Source of the DNA: ZC4RG30 sp046047615
Lineage (GTDB): Bacteria > Pseudomonadota > Gammaproteobacteria > Steroidobacterales > Steroidobacteraceae
DNA length: 24,741 bases
Reading direction: 5' to 3'
Assembly: GCA_046047615.1 (NCBI GenBank)
Contig: JBJOHO010000064.1
Coordinates: forward strand, 1-24,741
Each line of letters begins with the position of its first letter. Position 1 is the stretch's first letter. Below the pieces are notes generated by a model. The model saw nothing but the letters and a program-made list of their open reading frames with translations. It did not search any database and had not been told where the DNA came from. Position numbers and translations under genes: made by a program. Below, in pieces: positions 8,502 through 16,718 of this stretch.

Positions 8502-10009
8502 ACACCCAGTACTCCCCGATGCGCCCCCTGCGCATTGTTGTTGCCGGCGGCGGAACCGCAGGCTGGATGGCCGCCGCCGCGCTCGCGAACACGCTGGGCC
8601 CGGTGATCGACCTGGTCCTCGTCGAGTCCGACGCCATCGGTACGATCGGCGTGGGCGAGAGCACGATCCCCCCCATGGTGCTGTTCAACCGGCTCCTTGG
8701 CATCAAGGAGGCGGACTTCATGCGCGCGACGAACGCGACGTTCAAGCTTGGCATCAAGTTCGAGAACTGGAAGCAGGTCGGCGACAGCTATTTCCACTCC
8801 TTCGGCACGACCGGCAAGGACCACTGGTCGGCAGGCTTCCAGCATTTCTGGCTGCACGGCTTGCAGAACGGACACAAGCACTCCTATGACGAGTATTGCC
8901 TGGAGCTGATAGCGGCACTGGCCGGCAAGTTCGCCCATTTGCCGGACGAGCGGATGAACTACGCCTACCAGCTGGATTCCGCCCAGTACGCCGTCTTCCT
9001 CAGGCGGCGCGCGGAAGCCGATGGCGCCCGGCGCGTCGAGGGCCGTATCGTCCATGTCGAACTCGATCCGCACAGCGGCGACATCGCCGCGCTGCAGCTC
9101 GATGGCGAGCGGCGCATCGAGGGCGACCTGTTCATCGACTGCACGGGCTTCCGCGGGCTGCTGATCGAAGGCGCGCTGCACGCAGGTTTCGACGACTGGA
9201 GCCACTACCTGCCCTGCAATTCGGCGATTGCCGTGCAGACGGCCAGTGTGCGGCCACCCGTACCCTACACGCGGGCAATAGCCCATGACGCCGGCTGGCA
9301 GTGGCGCATTCCGTTGCAGCACCGCCAGGGCAACGGCATCGTCTACTGCAACCGCTACCTCGACAAGGATGCCGCGCTTGAGCGTCTGCTGGGCTCGGTC
9401 GAAGGCGAGGTCCTCACCAAGCCCAATGTGATCCAGTACACGACCGGCGTCCGGCGGCGCCAGTGGTACCGCAATTGCGTTGCCGTCGGCCTGTCAGGCG
9501 GCTTCATGGAGCCGCTTGAGTCGACCTCCATCCACCTCATCCAGCGCGCCGTGCTCCGTCTCCTGCGCATGGTGCCGTCCGGCAAGATCAGTCCGAGGGA
9601 TGTCGCCGAGTTCAACGACCAGCAGATGGCCGACATGGAGCAGATCCGCGACTTCCTCGTGCTCCACTACAAGGTCACGCAGCGCCGCGACTCTGCGTTC
9701 TGGCGCCATTGCGCGGACATGTCCATCCCACCCAGCCTCGAGCAGAAGATCGAACTGTTCCGTGAGACCGGGCGTGTGTTCCGCAAGAACGACGAACTGT
9801 TCGTCGAGAACAGCTGGGTGCAGGTCATGATGGGCCAAGGCATCACGCCCGAGCGCTACCACCCGATCGCGACCAAGCTGCGCCCGGAAGAGCTCGACAG
9901 GTTCCTGTCCGGCCTGCGCGATGGCGTGGCGCGTTCGGTCGCGGCCCTGCCGGCGCACCACGACTACGTCGCGCGTTACTGCACGCCGACCCGCGACCCG
10001 GCAGGCTGA
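8498..10009 (+). CDS. Flavin-dependent tryptophan halogenase family protein
   Basis: 503 residues, starting at an ATG that overlaps the previous stop (ATGA). The FAD-binding loop GGGTAGW is at 17-23 and GVGESTIP at 51-58. The catalytic lysine is K83 (TFKLGIKFENW, matching K79 of PrnA). The W267-x-W-x-I-P272 signature is intact, and E341 in MEPLEST matches PrnA E346. All expected halogenation residues are therefore present, unlike in flavin monooxygenases. FAD must be reduced by a separate reductase, which is not seen here. The substrate is unknown. Related halogenases from Xanthomonas and Brevundimonas favour bromide and act on free indole-type compounds in vitro (from memory). The location beside a TonB receptor and glycosidases, with no biosynthetic genes, argues against a role in making a natural product. 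Confidence 0.9.
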   Translation: MNTQYSPMRPLRIVVAGGGTAGWMAAAALANTLGPVIDLVLVESDAIGTIGVGESTIPPMVLFNRLLGIKEADFMRATNATFKLGIKFENWKQVGDSYFHSFGTTGKDHWSAGFQHFWLHGLQNGHKHSYDEYCLELIAALAGKFAHLPDERMNYAYQLDSAQYAVFLRRRAEADGARRVEGRIVHVELDPHSGDIAALQLDGERRIEGDLFIDCTGFRGLLIEGALHAGFDDWSHYLPCNSAIAVQTASVRPPVPYTRAIAHDAGWQWRIPLQHRQGNGIVYCNRYLDKDAALERLLGSVEGEVLTKPNVIQYTTGVRRRQWYRNCVAVGLSGGFMEPLESTSIHLIQRAVLRLLRMVPSGKISPRDVAEFNDQQMADMEQIRDFLVLHYKVTQRRDSAFWRHCADMSIPPSLEQKIELFRETGRVFRKNDELFVENSWVQVMMGQGITPERYHPIATKLRPEELDRFLSGLRDGVARSVAALPAHHDYVARYCTPTRDPAG

Positions 10010-10012
10010 CCC

Positions 10013-11077
10013 ATGGCAAGGCGCCCGCAGGCCGTGACGATCAAGCATGTGGCCGCCGATGCCGGCGTGTCGCTGCAGACCGTCAGCCGGGTCATCAACA
10101 ACGAGCCCAACGTCCGGCCCGAAATGAAGGCGCGGGTGCAGGCCTCGATCGACCGGCTGGGCTACGTACCTTCGCTGGCCGCGCAGCGCATGGCGGGCGC
10201 GCGTTCCTACCTCATCGTCGCCATCAACGACCGCGACCGCACCATTGCGGACTGGCGGTCGCGCCGTGGCACGGACTGGGTCGACCAGATGCTGCTCGGC
10301 GGCATGCTGCAGTGTGCCGGGCAGGGCTATCGCCTCATCCTCGAGCTGGTCGACACGCACAGCGACAACGTCGAGCGCGAGCTGCTGGCCACACTTGCTG
10401 CCTTGCGCCCGGACGGCATCATCCTGACCCCCCCGCATTCGGACAACCAACGCATCGTCGACTTCCTGGGTTCGCAGGAGATCCCGTTCGTGCGCATCGG
10501 CTCGCGGGCAACGGATGCCGGCATCGCGCTGTCGATGGATGACGAAGACGCGGCCCAGCAGGCCACCCAGCATCTGATCGAGGCGGGGCATCGACGGATC
10601 GGCTTCATCGCCGGCGCGCCGGAATACAACCTCAGCGGCTGGCGTGTCGCAGGCTGGCAGTCTGCGATGGCGGCGGCGAGCCTGCCGGTTGACGGGCTGC
10701 TGGCAACAGGCGATTTCAGCCACGCGTCGGGCGAGATGGCGGCGCGGCAGCTGCTGCAGGGGGCCGATCCGCCGACGGCGATCATTGCCAGCAACGACCA
10801 GATGGCTTTGGCCACGCTGGATGTCGCCCGCTCCCTCGGCAAGCTGGTACCGCTGGAGCTGTCGCTGGTCAGCTTCGACAACACGCCTGTGGTCCACTTC
10901 ACGCAGCCGCCCCTGACGGCGATCGACCAGCCCATTGCGGCACTGGCGGCGCGGGCGGTCGAAGTGCTCATCGGGCTCCAGAAGGGCCAAGTGTTGCCCG
11001 CCGAGCCGAAGGTCCTTCCTGCCGTACTCGTCAAGCGCGCGTCCGTGGCACCGCCGGCGGTCCCTTCCTTCGACTGA
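10013..11077 (+). CDS. LacI family transcriptional regulator (regulator 1)
   Basis: 354 residues. The N-terminal helix-turn-helix and hinge are clear: TIKHVAADAGVSLQTVSRVI (about 9-28), then RPEMKARVQASIDRLGYVPS. The periplasmic-binding-protein-like sensor domain follows, with DGIILTPP, GHRRIGFIAG and ASNDQMALATLDVA. It starts 3 bases after the halogenase stop and belongs to that operon. The GH3 gene follows after 74 bases, with a perfect palindrome in its promoter. That palindrome's core is shared with the receptor promoter, so this protein probably represses both in the absence of a glucan-derived sugar. The effector is not known. Confidence 0.92.
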   Translation: MARRPQAVTIKHVAADAGVSLQTVSRVINNEPNVRPEMKARVQASIDRLGYVPSLAAQRMAGARSYLIVAINDRDRTIADWRSRRGTDWVDQMLLGGMLQCAGQGYRLILELVDTHSDNVERELLATLAALRPDGIILTPPHSDNQRIVDFLGSQEIPFVRIGSRATDAGIALSMDDEDAAQQATQHLIEAGHRRIGFIAGAPEYNLSGWRVAGWQSAMAAASLPVDGLLATGDFSHASGEMAARQLLQGADPPTAIIASNDQMALATLDVARSLGKLVPLELSLVSFDNTPVVHFTQPPLTAIDQPIAALAARAVEVLIGLQKGQVLPAEPKVLPAVLVKRASVAPPAVPSFD

Positions 11078-11088
11078 CCGGACTTCGA

Positions 11089-11116
11089 TTGACTTCGGCA
11101 GGGCCTGCTCCATAAT
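11089..11116 (+). promoter_or_regulatory. Promoter of the GH3 gene
   Basis: The -35 box TTGACT (11089-11094) and the -10 box CATAAT (11111-11116) are separated by 16 bases, and each has 5 of 6 consensus matches. The operator palindrome starts inside the -10 box. The ribosome site AAGGGAG ends 5 bases before the ATG at 11152. Confidence 0.7.
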
Positions 11117-11132
11117 TGAGAACGTTCTCAAT
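11115..11132. promoter_or_regulatory. LacI-type operator, perfect 18-base palindrome
   Basis: ATTGAGAACGTTCTCAAT is a perfect palindrome overlapping the -10 and probable transcription start of the GH3 gene. Its GAACGTTC core matches the two sites at the receptor promoter. It lies immediately downstream of LacI regulator 1, which probably binds it. Confidence 0.8.
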
Positions 11133-11151
11133 CCTCCACAAGGGAGCTGTC

Positions 11152-13572
11152 ATGCGCCTGATGCGACCTGCCGCCAGCGTGGCCTTGCTGATGCTTTGCG
11201 TCTCCGTGCCGCCGGCACCTGCGGCCGCCCCCGTGCCGGTCGCGGATCCAGCCTTGTGGCCGGCCGCCGCCAGTCCGCCGGCGATCAGCGATCCGGCGAC
11301 GGAGCGCGCCATCGACGAGCTTCTCGCGCGCATGACGCTCGAGCAGAAAGTCGGGCAGATGATCCAGGCGGACATCAGCGCGATCGCCCCTGAGGACCTG
11401 CGCCGTTACCCGCTCGGGTCGGTCCTGGCCGGGGGCAATTCGGGACCCTACGGCAACGAACGTGCAGATGCCGCCACCTGGCAGCGTCTGGTGGCGGCGT
11501 TCCGCGAGGTTTCGCGGGAGTCGGGAGCCGGCATTCCCGTCCTGTTCGGTGTCGACGCAGTGCACGGCCACTCGAACCTCCCTGGCGCCACGATCTTTCC
11601 CCACAACATCGGCTTGGGCGCTGCGCGTGACCCGGCGCTGGTGGGCCGGATCGGCGAGGCCACGGCTGCGGAAGTCGCCAGCAGCGGCATCGAATGGACC
11701 TTCGCACCCACGCTCGCGGTGCCGCAGGACCTTCGTTGGGGCCGCAGCTACGAAAGCTACGGTGCGGATCCCGCGCTGGTCGCAGCGTATGGACGTGCCA
11801 TGACGCTGGGCCTGCAGGGCCGGCTGCGCCCGGGCCGTCCGCTGGGTCCGCTGCAGGTGGCGGCCACGGCCAAGCACTACCTTGCCGATGGCGGCACGGT
11901 CGATGGGCGGGACCAGGGCAACGCCAATATCGGCGAAGCGGAGCTGATCGAGCGGCACGCCCCCGGCTATCCGGCGGCGATCGACGCCGGTGCCCTGACG
12001 GTCATGGCAAGCCTCTCCAGCTGGCACGGCGCCAAGCACCATGGGAACAAGAGCCTGCTGACGGACGTGCTCAAGCAGCGCATGGGCTTTGCCGGACTGG
12101 TCGTGGGTGACTGGAACGGCCACGGCCAGGTCGCTGGATGCCGGGTCACGCATTGCCCGGCGGCCGCCAACGCCGGCATCGACCTCTTCATGGCGCCGGA
12201 CAGTTGGCGCCCCCTGTTCGATGCGACGGTGCAAGACGTCCGGGAGGGCCGCATTCCGCTCGCGCGTGTCGAGGATGCCGTGCGCCGCATCCTGCGCGTC
12301 AAGCACAAGCTGGGATTGATGGGCGCCAACCGGGTCGAGCGCGGCAACGGCGCGACACTGCTGGGCTCAGCGGACCATCTCGCCCTCGCCCGCGAAGCCG
12401 TGGCCCGTTCCCTGGTGCTGCTGAAGAACAACGACGCCACGCTCCCCGTGCGTGCTGGCAGTCGTGTCCTTATTGCGGGCACGGGAGCCGACAACATGGC
12501 CTGGCAGGCCGGTGGCTGGACGATCTCCTGGCAGGGCACCGATACCACGGACGCCGATTTCCCCAATGGGCAGACCATCGGTCGCGCGCTCGTGGATGCC
12601 ATCCGCGATGCGGGTGGCACCGCCACGCTCGGCGCAGAGGCTGCGCCGGCAGAACGCCCGGACCTGGCGATCGTCATCACCGGAGAGCCGCCCTATGCCG
12701 AATTCCAGGGCGATCTGGCCCACCTCGCGTACCGTACGCCGGCTGCTGATGCGCAGCTGGTGGAGCGCCTGCGCGCACAGGGCGTCCGCGTGGCCGTGGT
12801 TTTCCTCTCGGGCCGCCCCTTGTTCGTGGGCAGCCTCATGAACCAGGCCGATGCCTTCGTCGCCGCCTGGCTGCCAGGTACCCAGGGCCACGGCGTTGCG
12901 GACGTGCTGGTCGCCCGCCGCAACGGCCGCACGGTGCGTCCCTTCACCGGACGCCTCCCCTTCCCGTGGCCCGACGACGCCCGCTCCCCGGTGACGAAGC
13001 CCCTGTTCCCGCTGGGCCATGGCCTGCTCTACCGCAACAGCAGCCACGTGGCCCAGGTGAATGAGGATCCCCGCGTCGACCTGGCGGCACATGACCATGC
13101 CAACACGTTCATCCGTCGCGGCGTCCTGCCTGCGCCCTGGTACCTGGCCACCGATGGCATGGTGACAGCGCGCGCCGTCGACATTTCCGCCCAGGAGGAC
13201 GCGCGGCAGTTCAGCTGGAAAGGGGCCGGGCGGGTCTCCGTGGAGGGTGTGCCGGTGGATCTCTCCGCATCGCTGGCCGCAGGCGCCGACCTGCTGATCG
13301 ACTGGCGGATTGATGCGCTGCCGGACCCTGCAGCACGGCTGGCGCTCGGCGGCGGTGCTTTGGAAGTTGCCGCCCTGATCGGTGCCGTGCCGGCGGGAAC
13401 ACTGCTCGAAACGCGGATACCGCTGCGCTGCTTCGCCGAGGCTGGCGCGAAGCTGTCCGCAGTGGGCAACCCGTTGCTGATCCAGGCTGGGGCTGGATTC
13501 GTCGCCACCCTCCGCAACGTGCGCGTGGCGGAGGGGACGGGGGTCAGCGCCTGCCCGAAGGCAGCACGCTGA
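11152..13572 (+). CDS. GH3 exo-beta-glucanase/beta-glucosidase, ExoP-like, exported
   Basis: 806 residues from the ATG at 11152, which has a strong ribosome site; an in-frame TTG at 11116 lies inside the operator and is rejected. A signal peptide runs to about residue 25 (ALLMLCVSVPPAPAAA). The GH3 TIM barrel begins at LLARMTLEQKVGQM and contains VDAVHGHSN, ATAKHYLADGG and nucleophile D320 in VVGDWNGHGQ. The alpha/beta sandwich domain carries GEPPYAEFQGD (E512-E517), the motif holding the acid/base glutamate in barley/ExoP-type enzymes. The last 170 or so residues match the extra C-terminal beta-domain of ExoP from Pseudoalteromonas, which releases glucose from 1,3/1,4-beta-glucans (from memory). 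It is probably periplasmic and trims imported oligomers. It converges with the lipoprotein gene, with 13 bases between the stops. Confidence 0.92.
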   Translation: MRLMRPAASVALLMLCVSVPPAPAAAPVPVADPALWPAAASPPAISDPATERAIDELLARMTLEQKVGQMIQADISAIAPEDLRRYPLGSVLAGGNSGPYGNERADAATWQRLVAAFREVSRESGAGIPVLFGVDAVHGHSNLPGATIFPHNIGLGAARDPALVGRIGEATAAEVASSGIEWTFAPTLAVPQDLRWGRSYESYGADPALVAAYGRAMTLGLQGRLRPGRPLGPLQVAATAKHYLADGGTVDGRDQGNANIGEAELIERHAPGYPAAIDAGALTVMASLSSWHGAKHHGNKSLLTDVLKQRMGFAGLVVGDWNGHGQVAGCRVTHCPAAANAGIDLFMAPDSWRPLFDATVQDVREGRIPLARVEDAVRRILRVKHKLGLMGANRVERGNGATLLGSADHLALAREAVARSLVLLKNNDATLPVRAGSRVLIAGTGADNMAWQAGGWTISWQGTDTTDADFPNGQTIGRALVDAIRDAGGTATLGAEAAPAERPDLAIVITGEPPYAEFQGDLAHLAYRTPAADAQLVERLRAQGVRVAVVFLSGRPLFVGSLMNQADAFVAAWLPGTQGHGVADVLVARRNGRTVRPFTGRLPFPWPDDARSPVTKPLFPLGHGLLYRNSSHVAQVNEDPRVDLAAHDHANTFIRRGVLPAPWYLATDGMVTARAVDISAQEDARQFSWKGAGRVSVEGVPVDLSASLAAGADLLIDWRIDALPDPAARLALGGGALEVAALIGAVPAGTLLETRIPLRCFAEAGAKLSAVGNPLLIQAGAGFVATLRNVRVAEGTGVSACPKAAR

Positions 13573-13577
13573 CCCGC

Positions 13578-13598
13578 CGCGCCGCTCAACGCGGCGCG
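13578..13598. terminator. GC-rich hairpin between convergent genes
   Basis: CGCGCCGC (13578-13585) pairs perfectly with GCGGCGCG (13591-13598) around a 5-base loop that contains the lipoprotein stop codon. There is no T tract on either side, so classical intrinsic termination is unproven. The hairpin may slow polymerase or protect the 3' ends of the convergent transcripts. Confidence 0.3.
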
Positions 13599-15298
13599 CT
13601 GGCGCCGATGAAGCTGATCGGTCCGACGTGGAAGGTCTGGTCGACCACCGCAGCGGGCGATCCGCAGGTGAAATCGCTGAACACTGACAGCTTGTTGTAG
13701 GTGCGGCTGTAGTCGATGCCTGCAGTGCCGGGCGACTGCGTGCCGAAGTCGAAGCTCAGCGTCTGCCAGCCCGCGGCGGCCGTGGCGTCCGTCTCCACGG
13801 ACTGCGTGGGGTCCGCGGCGTTCTCCACCTTCAGTTTGATCTTCAGGCCCGCCGCCGGCGAATGGAACTGCACTGTCACCACCTTGGCGGTCGGCGATAC
13901 CGGCAGCGCCGGAATCGTATCGCCGGCTCCGGTCGACAGCGTCGTGCCTGACCAGCACTCGGCATTGACCGGCTCGAAAATGCGCACCACCTGGCCGCCG
14001 GGCCCGCCTGCCGGCACACCAGCTGTGCTCAGTTCCGCCGTCTGGCCGCCGAAGGTCGTCAGCGCATAACTGATGCCGGCGGTGTTGAAGTCCATCACCA
14101 CGTAGCTCTGGTTGCCCGTGTTCTCCATCAGCGGCGGTGCCGAAGGTCCGGTGGCGCCGAGGAACACGATGTCGCCGACGTAGAACACCTCGTCGGCCGC
14201 CGGTCCGCCTGCGGGGCAACTGAAGTTGGGGAACAGGCTGATCTTGTTGTAGGTCGCAGCCGGGTTCAGCGCCGCGGTACCGGGCGACTGCGTTCCGAAG
14301 TCGAACGTGAGTGTCTGCCAGCCGGCGGTGGCCGCCAGCGCGTCGGTTTCCACGGACACCGTGCCGTCGTCGGCGTTCTCGGCCTTGAGCTTGACGCTCA
14401 TGCCTGAGGCGGGCACGTACATGCGGACGGTCATGGTGCGAAGCGCGGCGGAGAAGGGCAGCCGCCCCACGGACTGACGCGCGCCGACGGAGATCGTCGT
14501 GCCGGCCCAGCATTCGGCACCCGCCGTGCGCGTGAGGCGTGCCACCTGGCCCACCGGACCACCCGCCGGCACCCCACTGCTGACCAGTGCCGCCGCCTCC
14601 CCGCCGAAGGCGGTCAGCTCATAGTTGACGCCCGCGGTCCGGAAGTCGACGACGCTGTAGAACTGCTGTACGGCACTCACCGTGACCGTCGCCGTGGTGC
14701 TGGCTCCACCGGGTGAATGGGTCACGGTGATCGTGGCGCTGCCTGCGCTGACACCGGTGACGACCCCCGTCGCCGAGACGCTGGCCACTTCGGCATTGCT
14801 GCTGGTGAAGCCCAGACCCGTGGTCAGCGTGCCGGTGCTCGCATTCGCGTACGTCGCCGTGACCGCCAAGGCCTGCGTGCCGTCCACCGTCAGTGCGACG
14901 CTGCGCGGGGCCACGCTGATGGTCACCGGCACCGGTGCCGTCACCGTGACCTGCGTGCGGCCGACGCGGCCTGACGTCGCATCCGTCGACGTCACCGTAG
15001 TGGTACCCGCACCGACCGCAGTGACCATGCCCGAGGACGATACCGTGGCGACGCTGGTGTCCAAGGAGGCGAAGCTGACACGGCTGGTCAGGTCCAGCGA
15101 CGTGCCGTCTTCGTACTTGCCGCTGACACTGAGCGACCGCGTCTCGCCGATGGTGAGCGAGACCGTGGCGGGCGCGTTGGCCAGGGATTGCAGGCCTGGA
15201 ATCGCCTTGGCCGCGGGATTGCCGGGCTCGCAGCCTGCCAGAAGCAGGCTGCCCAGCAGCATCAGGGGCCAAAGAGCCGTTGATCGGGTGCGGCGCAT
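13586..15298 (-). CDS. Lipoprotein with two Ig-like domains and two putative glycan-binding modules
   Basis: 570 residues. The ATG at 15298 is chosen because GGAGG sits 6 bases upstream and gives a compact leader. MRRTRSTALW and LLGSLLLAGC end in a lipobox with C23; the next residue is Glu, which would allow outer-membrane sorting. Two bacterial Ig-like (Big_2-type) domains follow (about 43-122 and 124-208), each with SVSATGVVTGVSAGSATITV-like strands. Then come two related modules of about 170 residues (214-383 and 399-567) with conserved ECW, GWQTL.FDFG, YNK.S.F..F.C and FHVG/FYVG motifs. No catalytic motif is seen. The same module pair forms the C-terminus of the GH17 enzyme in this locus. 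It is probably a surface glucan-binding protein, functionally like the SGBPs of Bacteroidetes laminarin loci (inference). It is the last gene of the minus-strand operon. Confidence 0.8.
   Translation of the reverse strand: MRRTRSTALWPLMLLGSLLLAGCEPGNPAAKAIPGLQSLANAPATVSLTIGETRSLSVSGKYEDGTSLDLTSRVSFASLDTSVATVSSSGMVTAVGAGTTTVTSTDATSGRVGRTQVTVTAPVPVTISVAPRSVALTVDGTQALAVTATYANASTGTLTTGLGFTSSNAEVASVSATGVVTGVSAGSATITVTHSPGGASTTATVTVSAVQQFYSVVDFRTAGVNYELTAFGGEAAALVSSGVPAGGPVGQVARLTRTAGAECWAGTTISVGARQSVGRLPFSAALRTMTVRMYVPASGMSVKLKAENADDGTVSVETDALAATAGWQTLTFDFGTQSPGTAALNPAATYNKISLFPNFSCPAGGPAADEVFYVGDIVFLGATGPSAPPLMENTGNQSYVVMDFNTAGISYALTTFGGQTAELSTAGVPAGGPGGQVVRIFEPVNAECWSGTTLSTGAGDTIPALPVSPTAKVVTVQFHSPAAGLKIKLKVENAADPTQSVETDATAAAGWQTLSFDFGTQSPGTAGIDYSRTYNKLSVFSDFTCGSPAAVVDQTFHVGPISFIGASAPR
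13598..14104 (-). repeat. Putative glycan-binding module, copy A2 (lipoprotein, C-terminal)
   Basis: Residues 399-567 of the lipoprotein, from YVVMDFNTAGISYALTTFGG to HVGPISFIGA. It is closest to copy B2 of the GH17 enzyme: both share LSTxxVPAGGP, LHSP/FHSPxAG, ENAxxPTxSVETD and FHxGPxxFxGA. Two cysteines (ECW and DFTC) are conserved in all copies and could form a disulfide. Confidence 0.75.
14150..14659 (-). repeat. Putative glycan-binding module, copy A1 (lipoprotein, first)
   Basis: Residues 214-383 of the lipoprotein. It is closest to copy B1 of the GH17 enzyme: both have CWAGTTxSVG, SxGRLPF, YVPxxGMSVKxK, LFPNFSC and DEVFYVG. The GWQTLxFDF and YNK motifs are common to all four copies. 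Confidence 0.75.
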
Positions 15299-15341
15299 CG
15301 GAAACCTCCAAAGAGCGGTAAGGGACAACATGGCGGACGCG

Positions 15342-16691
15342 TCAGGCGGCGCGCCGGTCAGCAATTTCAGAAGTGATGGCACGTACACGCTGCTCGTCCA
15401 GCGGGTAGAGGAACATGGCGAGGGCGGCCAGCAAGGCCGCGGCGGCGGGAATCAGGCTCATCATCAGCGTGATGCCATGCAGCGTGCCGGGATCCGCGAC
15501 GCTGCCCGGCTGGTAGTTGAAAAAGGCCAGCAGCCAGCCCACGCCGGCACCGCCGAGTGCCCAGCCCACCTTCTGCGTGAAGGAGGCGGCGGAGAACACC
15601 AGGCCCGTGGCGCGGCGGCCGCTGCGCCACTCGGAATAATCTGCCGTGTCGGCATACATGGCCCAGATCAGCGGCGCCGTCGGCGCCGCGAACAGCGAGA
15701 CCGCCACCTGCGAGGCCCAGACGAGGGGCAGGTTGTCCACGGGCACCCAGTACAGCGAGGCCGTTGCGGCAGCGGTGGCCAGCATCGACGCGATGTAGAG
15801 GCGGCGCTTGCCGAAGCGGCGCGCGAGAGGCGTGGTCACCAGAACGCCGGCGATGAAGGCCACCGCGCCGCTGGTCATGACGGGGCCGAACCAGGTCGAG
15901 CCGCCCGGCACCACCTGCTCAAAGAAATACACACCCGCCGCCGCCCGCATGTTGGAGTGGACCAGCGCCGCGATACCGACAAAAGAAACCACGAGCCACG
16001 GCAGGTTGCGCCGCAGGTCACCGAGATCGGTCCGCAATGACACCGGCTCCTGCACTGCCGGCTCCACGCGCTCCCGCGTCATGAAGAACGTCAGCACGAA
16101 CAGCAGCACAGCGGCGGCGGAGTAGACCGCCATCGTCAGCATCCAGCCGCGCTGCGGGTTGTCCGCACCGCCGAAGGCTTCCGCCATCGGCAGGGTGAGG
16201 TTCACGATGACGAACACCGGCAGCAGTGCCAGAGCGAATCGCCACGCGCTGGCCGACGTGCGCTCTGCGGAGTCCGGCGTCAGCACGCCCAGCAAGGCCG
16301 AGTAGGGAATGTTGATCGCCGAGTAGGCAATCATCATCAGCGACAGCGTGACGTAGGCGTAGACCACCTTCGCGTCGCCCTCCAGCGCGGGGGTTGTGAA
16401 CGCCAGCACGGCCGTCGCCGCCATCGGCAGCGCCATCCAGACCAGATAGGGCCGGAAGCGGCCCCAGCGCGTGCGCGTGCGGTCCGCCAGCATGCCCACC
16501 ACCGGATCGACGAAAGCATCGCCGACGCGCGTCACCAGCAGCATCGTCCCCAGCGTGGCCGCGCCGAGCATGAACACGTCCGTGTAGAACTTGGCCATGA
16601 AGATGGCGAACATCTGCCAGAAGAAATTCGAGGCGACGTCACCCAGCGCGTAGCCGAACTTCTCGCGTGATGTCAGGCGTGTGGTTTCCAT
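15342..16691 (-). CDS. GPH-family (MFS) sugar:cation symporter
   Basis: 449 residues with about twelve hydrophobic segments. The N-terminus KFGYALGDVASNFFWQM and the GDAFVDPVVGMLADRTRTRWGRFRPY loop region (read in part) are hallmarks of the glycoside-pentoside-hexuronide symporters. YSAINIPYSALLGVLT and ADTADYSEWRSGRRATGLVFS are the other family motifs. It sits in the inner membrane and should bring short beta-glucosides such as laminaribiose or glucose into the cytoplasm, where the GH1 enzyme acts; the substrate is inferred from context. The start ATG at 16691 has AGGGGG 8 bases upstream. The GH16 gene ends 27 bases before it and the lipoprotein gene starts 43 bases after it, so all belong to one operon. 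Confidence 0.9.
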   Translation of the reverse strand: METTRLTSREKFGYALGDVASNFFWQMFAIFMAKFYTDVFMLGAATLGTMLLVTRVGDAFVDPVVGMLADRTRTRWGRFRPYLVWMALPMAATAVLAFTTPALEGDAKVVYAYVTLSLMMIAYSAINIPYSALLGVLTPDSAERTSASAWRFALALLPVFVIVNLTLPMAEAFGGADNPQRGWMLTMAVYSAAAVLLFVLTFFMTRERVEPAVQEPVSLRTDLGDLRRNLPWLVVSFVGIAALVHSNMRAAAGVYFFEQVVPGGSTWFGPVMTSGAVAFIAGVLVTTPLARRFGKRRLYIASMLATAAATASLYWVPVDNLPLVWASQVAVSLFAAPTAPLIWAMYADTADYSEWRSGRRATGLVFSAASFTQKVGWALGGAGVGWLLAFFNYQPGSVADPGTLHGITLMMSLIPAAAALLAALAMFLYPLDEQRVRAITSEIADRRAA

Positions 16692-16718
16692 CCTGCCAGC
16701 CCCCTGTGTGATGCGGCT

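Noticed and set aside
8498..10009. Halogenase as part of a natural-product gene cluster
   Set aside because: No peptide synthetase, polyketide or indole biosynthesis genes are present. All neighbours concern glycan use, regulation or the SapC/cupin set.
11116..11151. Upstream TTG start for the GH3 gene
   Set aside because: It falls within the operator palindrome and next to the -10 box, so it is probably not even transcribed. The ATG at 11152 has a good ribosome site and leads straight into the signal peptide.
13029..14513. Second minus-strand open frame overlapping the GH3 end and the lipoprotein
   Set aside because: It is out of frame with the lipoprotein modules and antisense to GH3. Its Arg/Gly-rich product has no recognisable domain.
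14150..14659. Mobile element or recent duplication explaining the four modules
   Set aside because: No terminal repeats, transposase or near-identical DNA stretches are seen. The similarity is at protein level, implying an old duplication.
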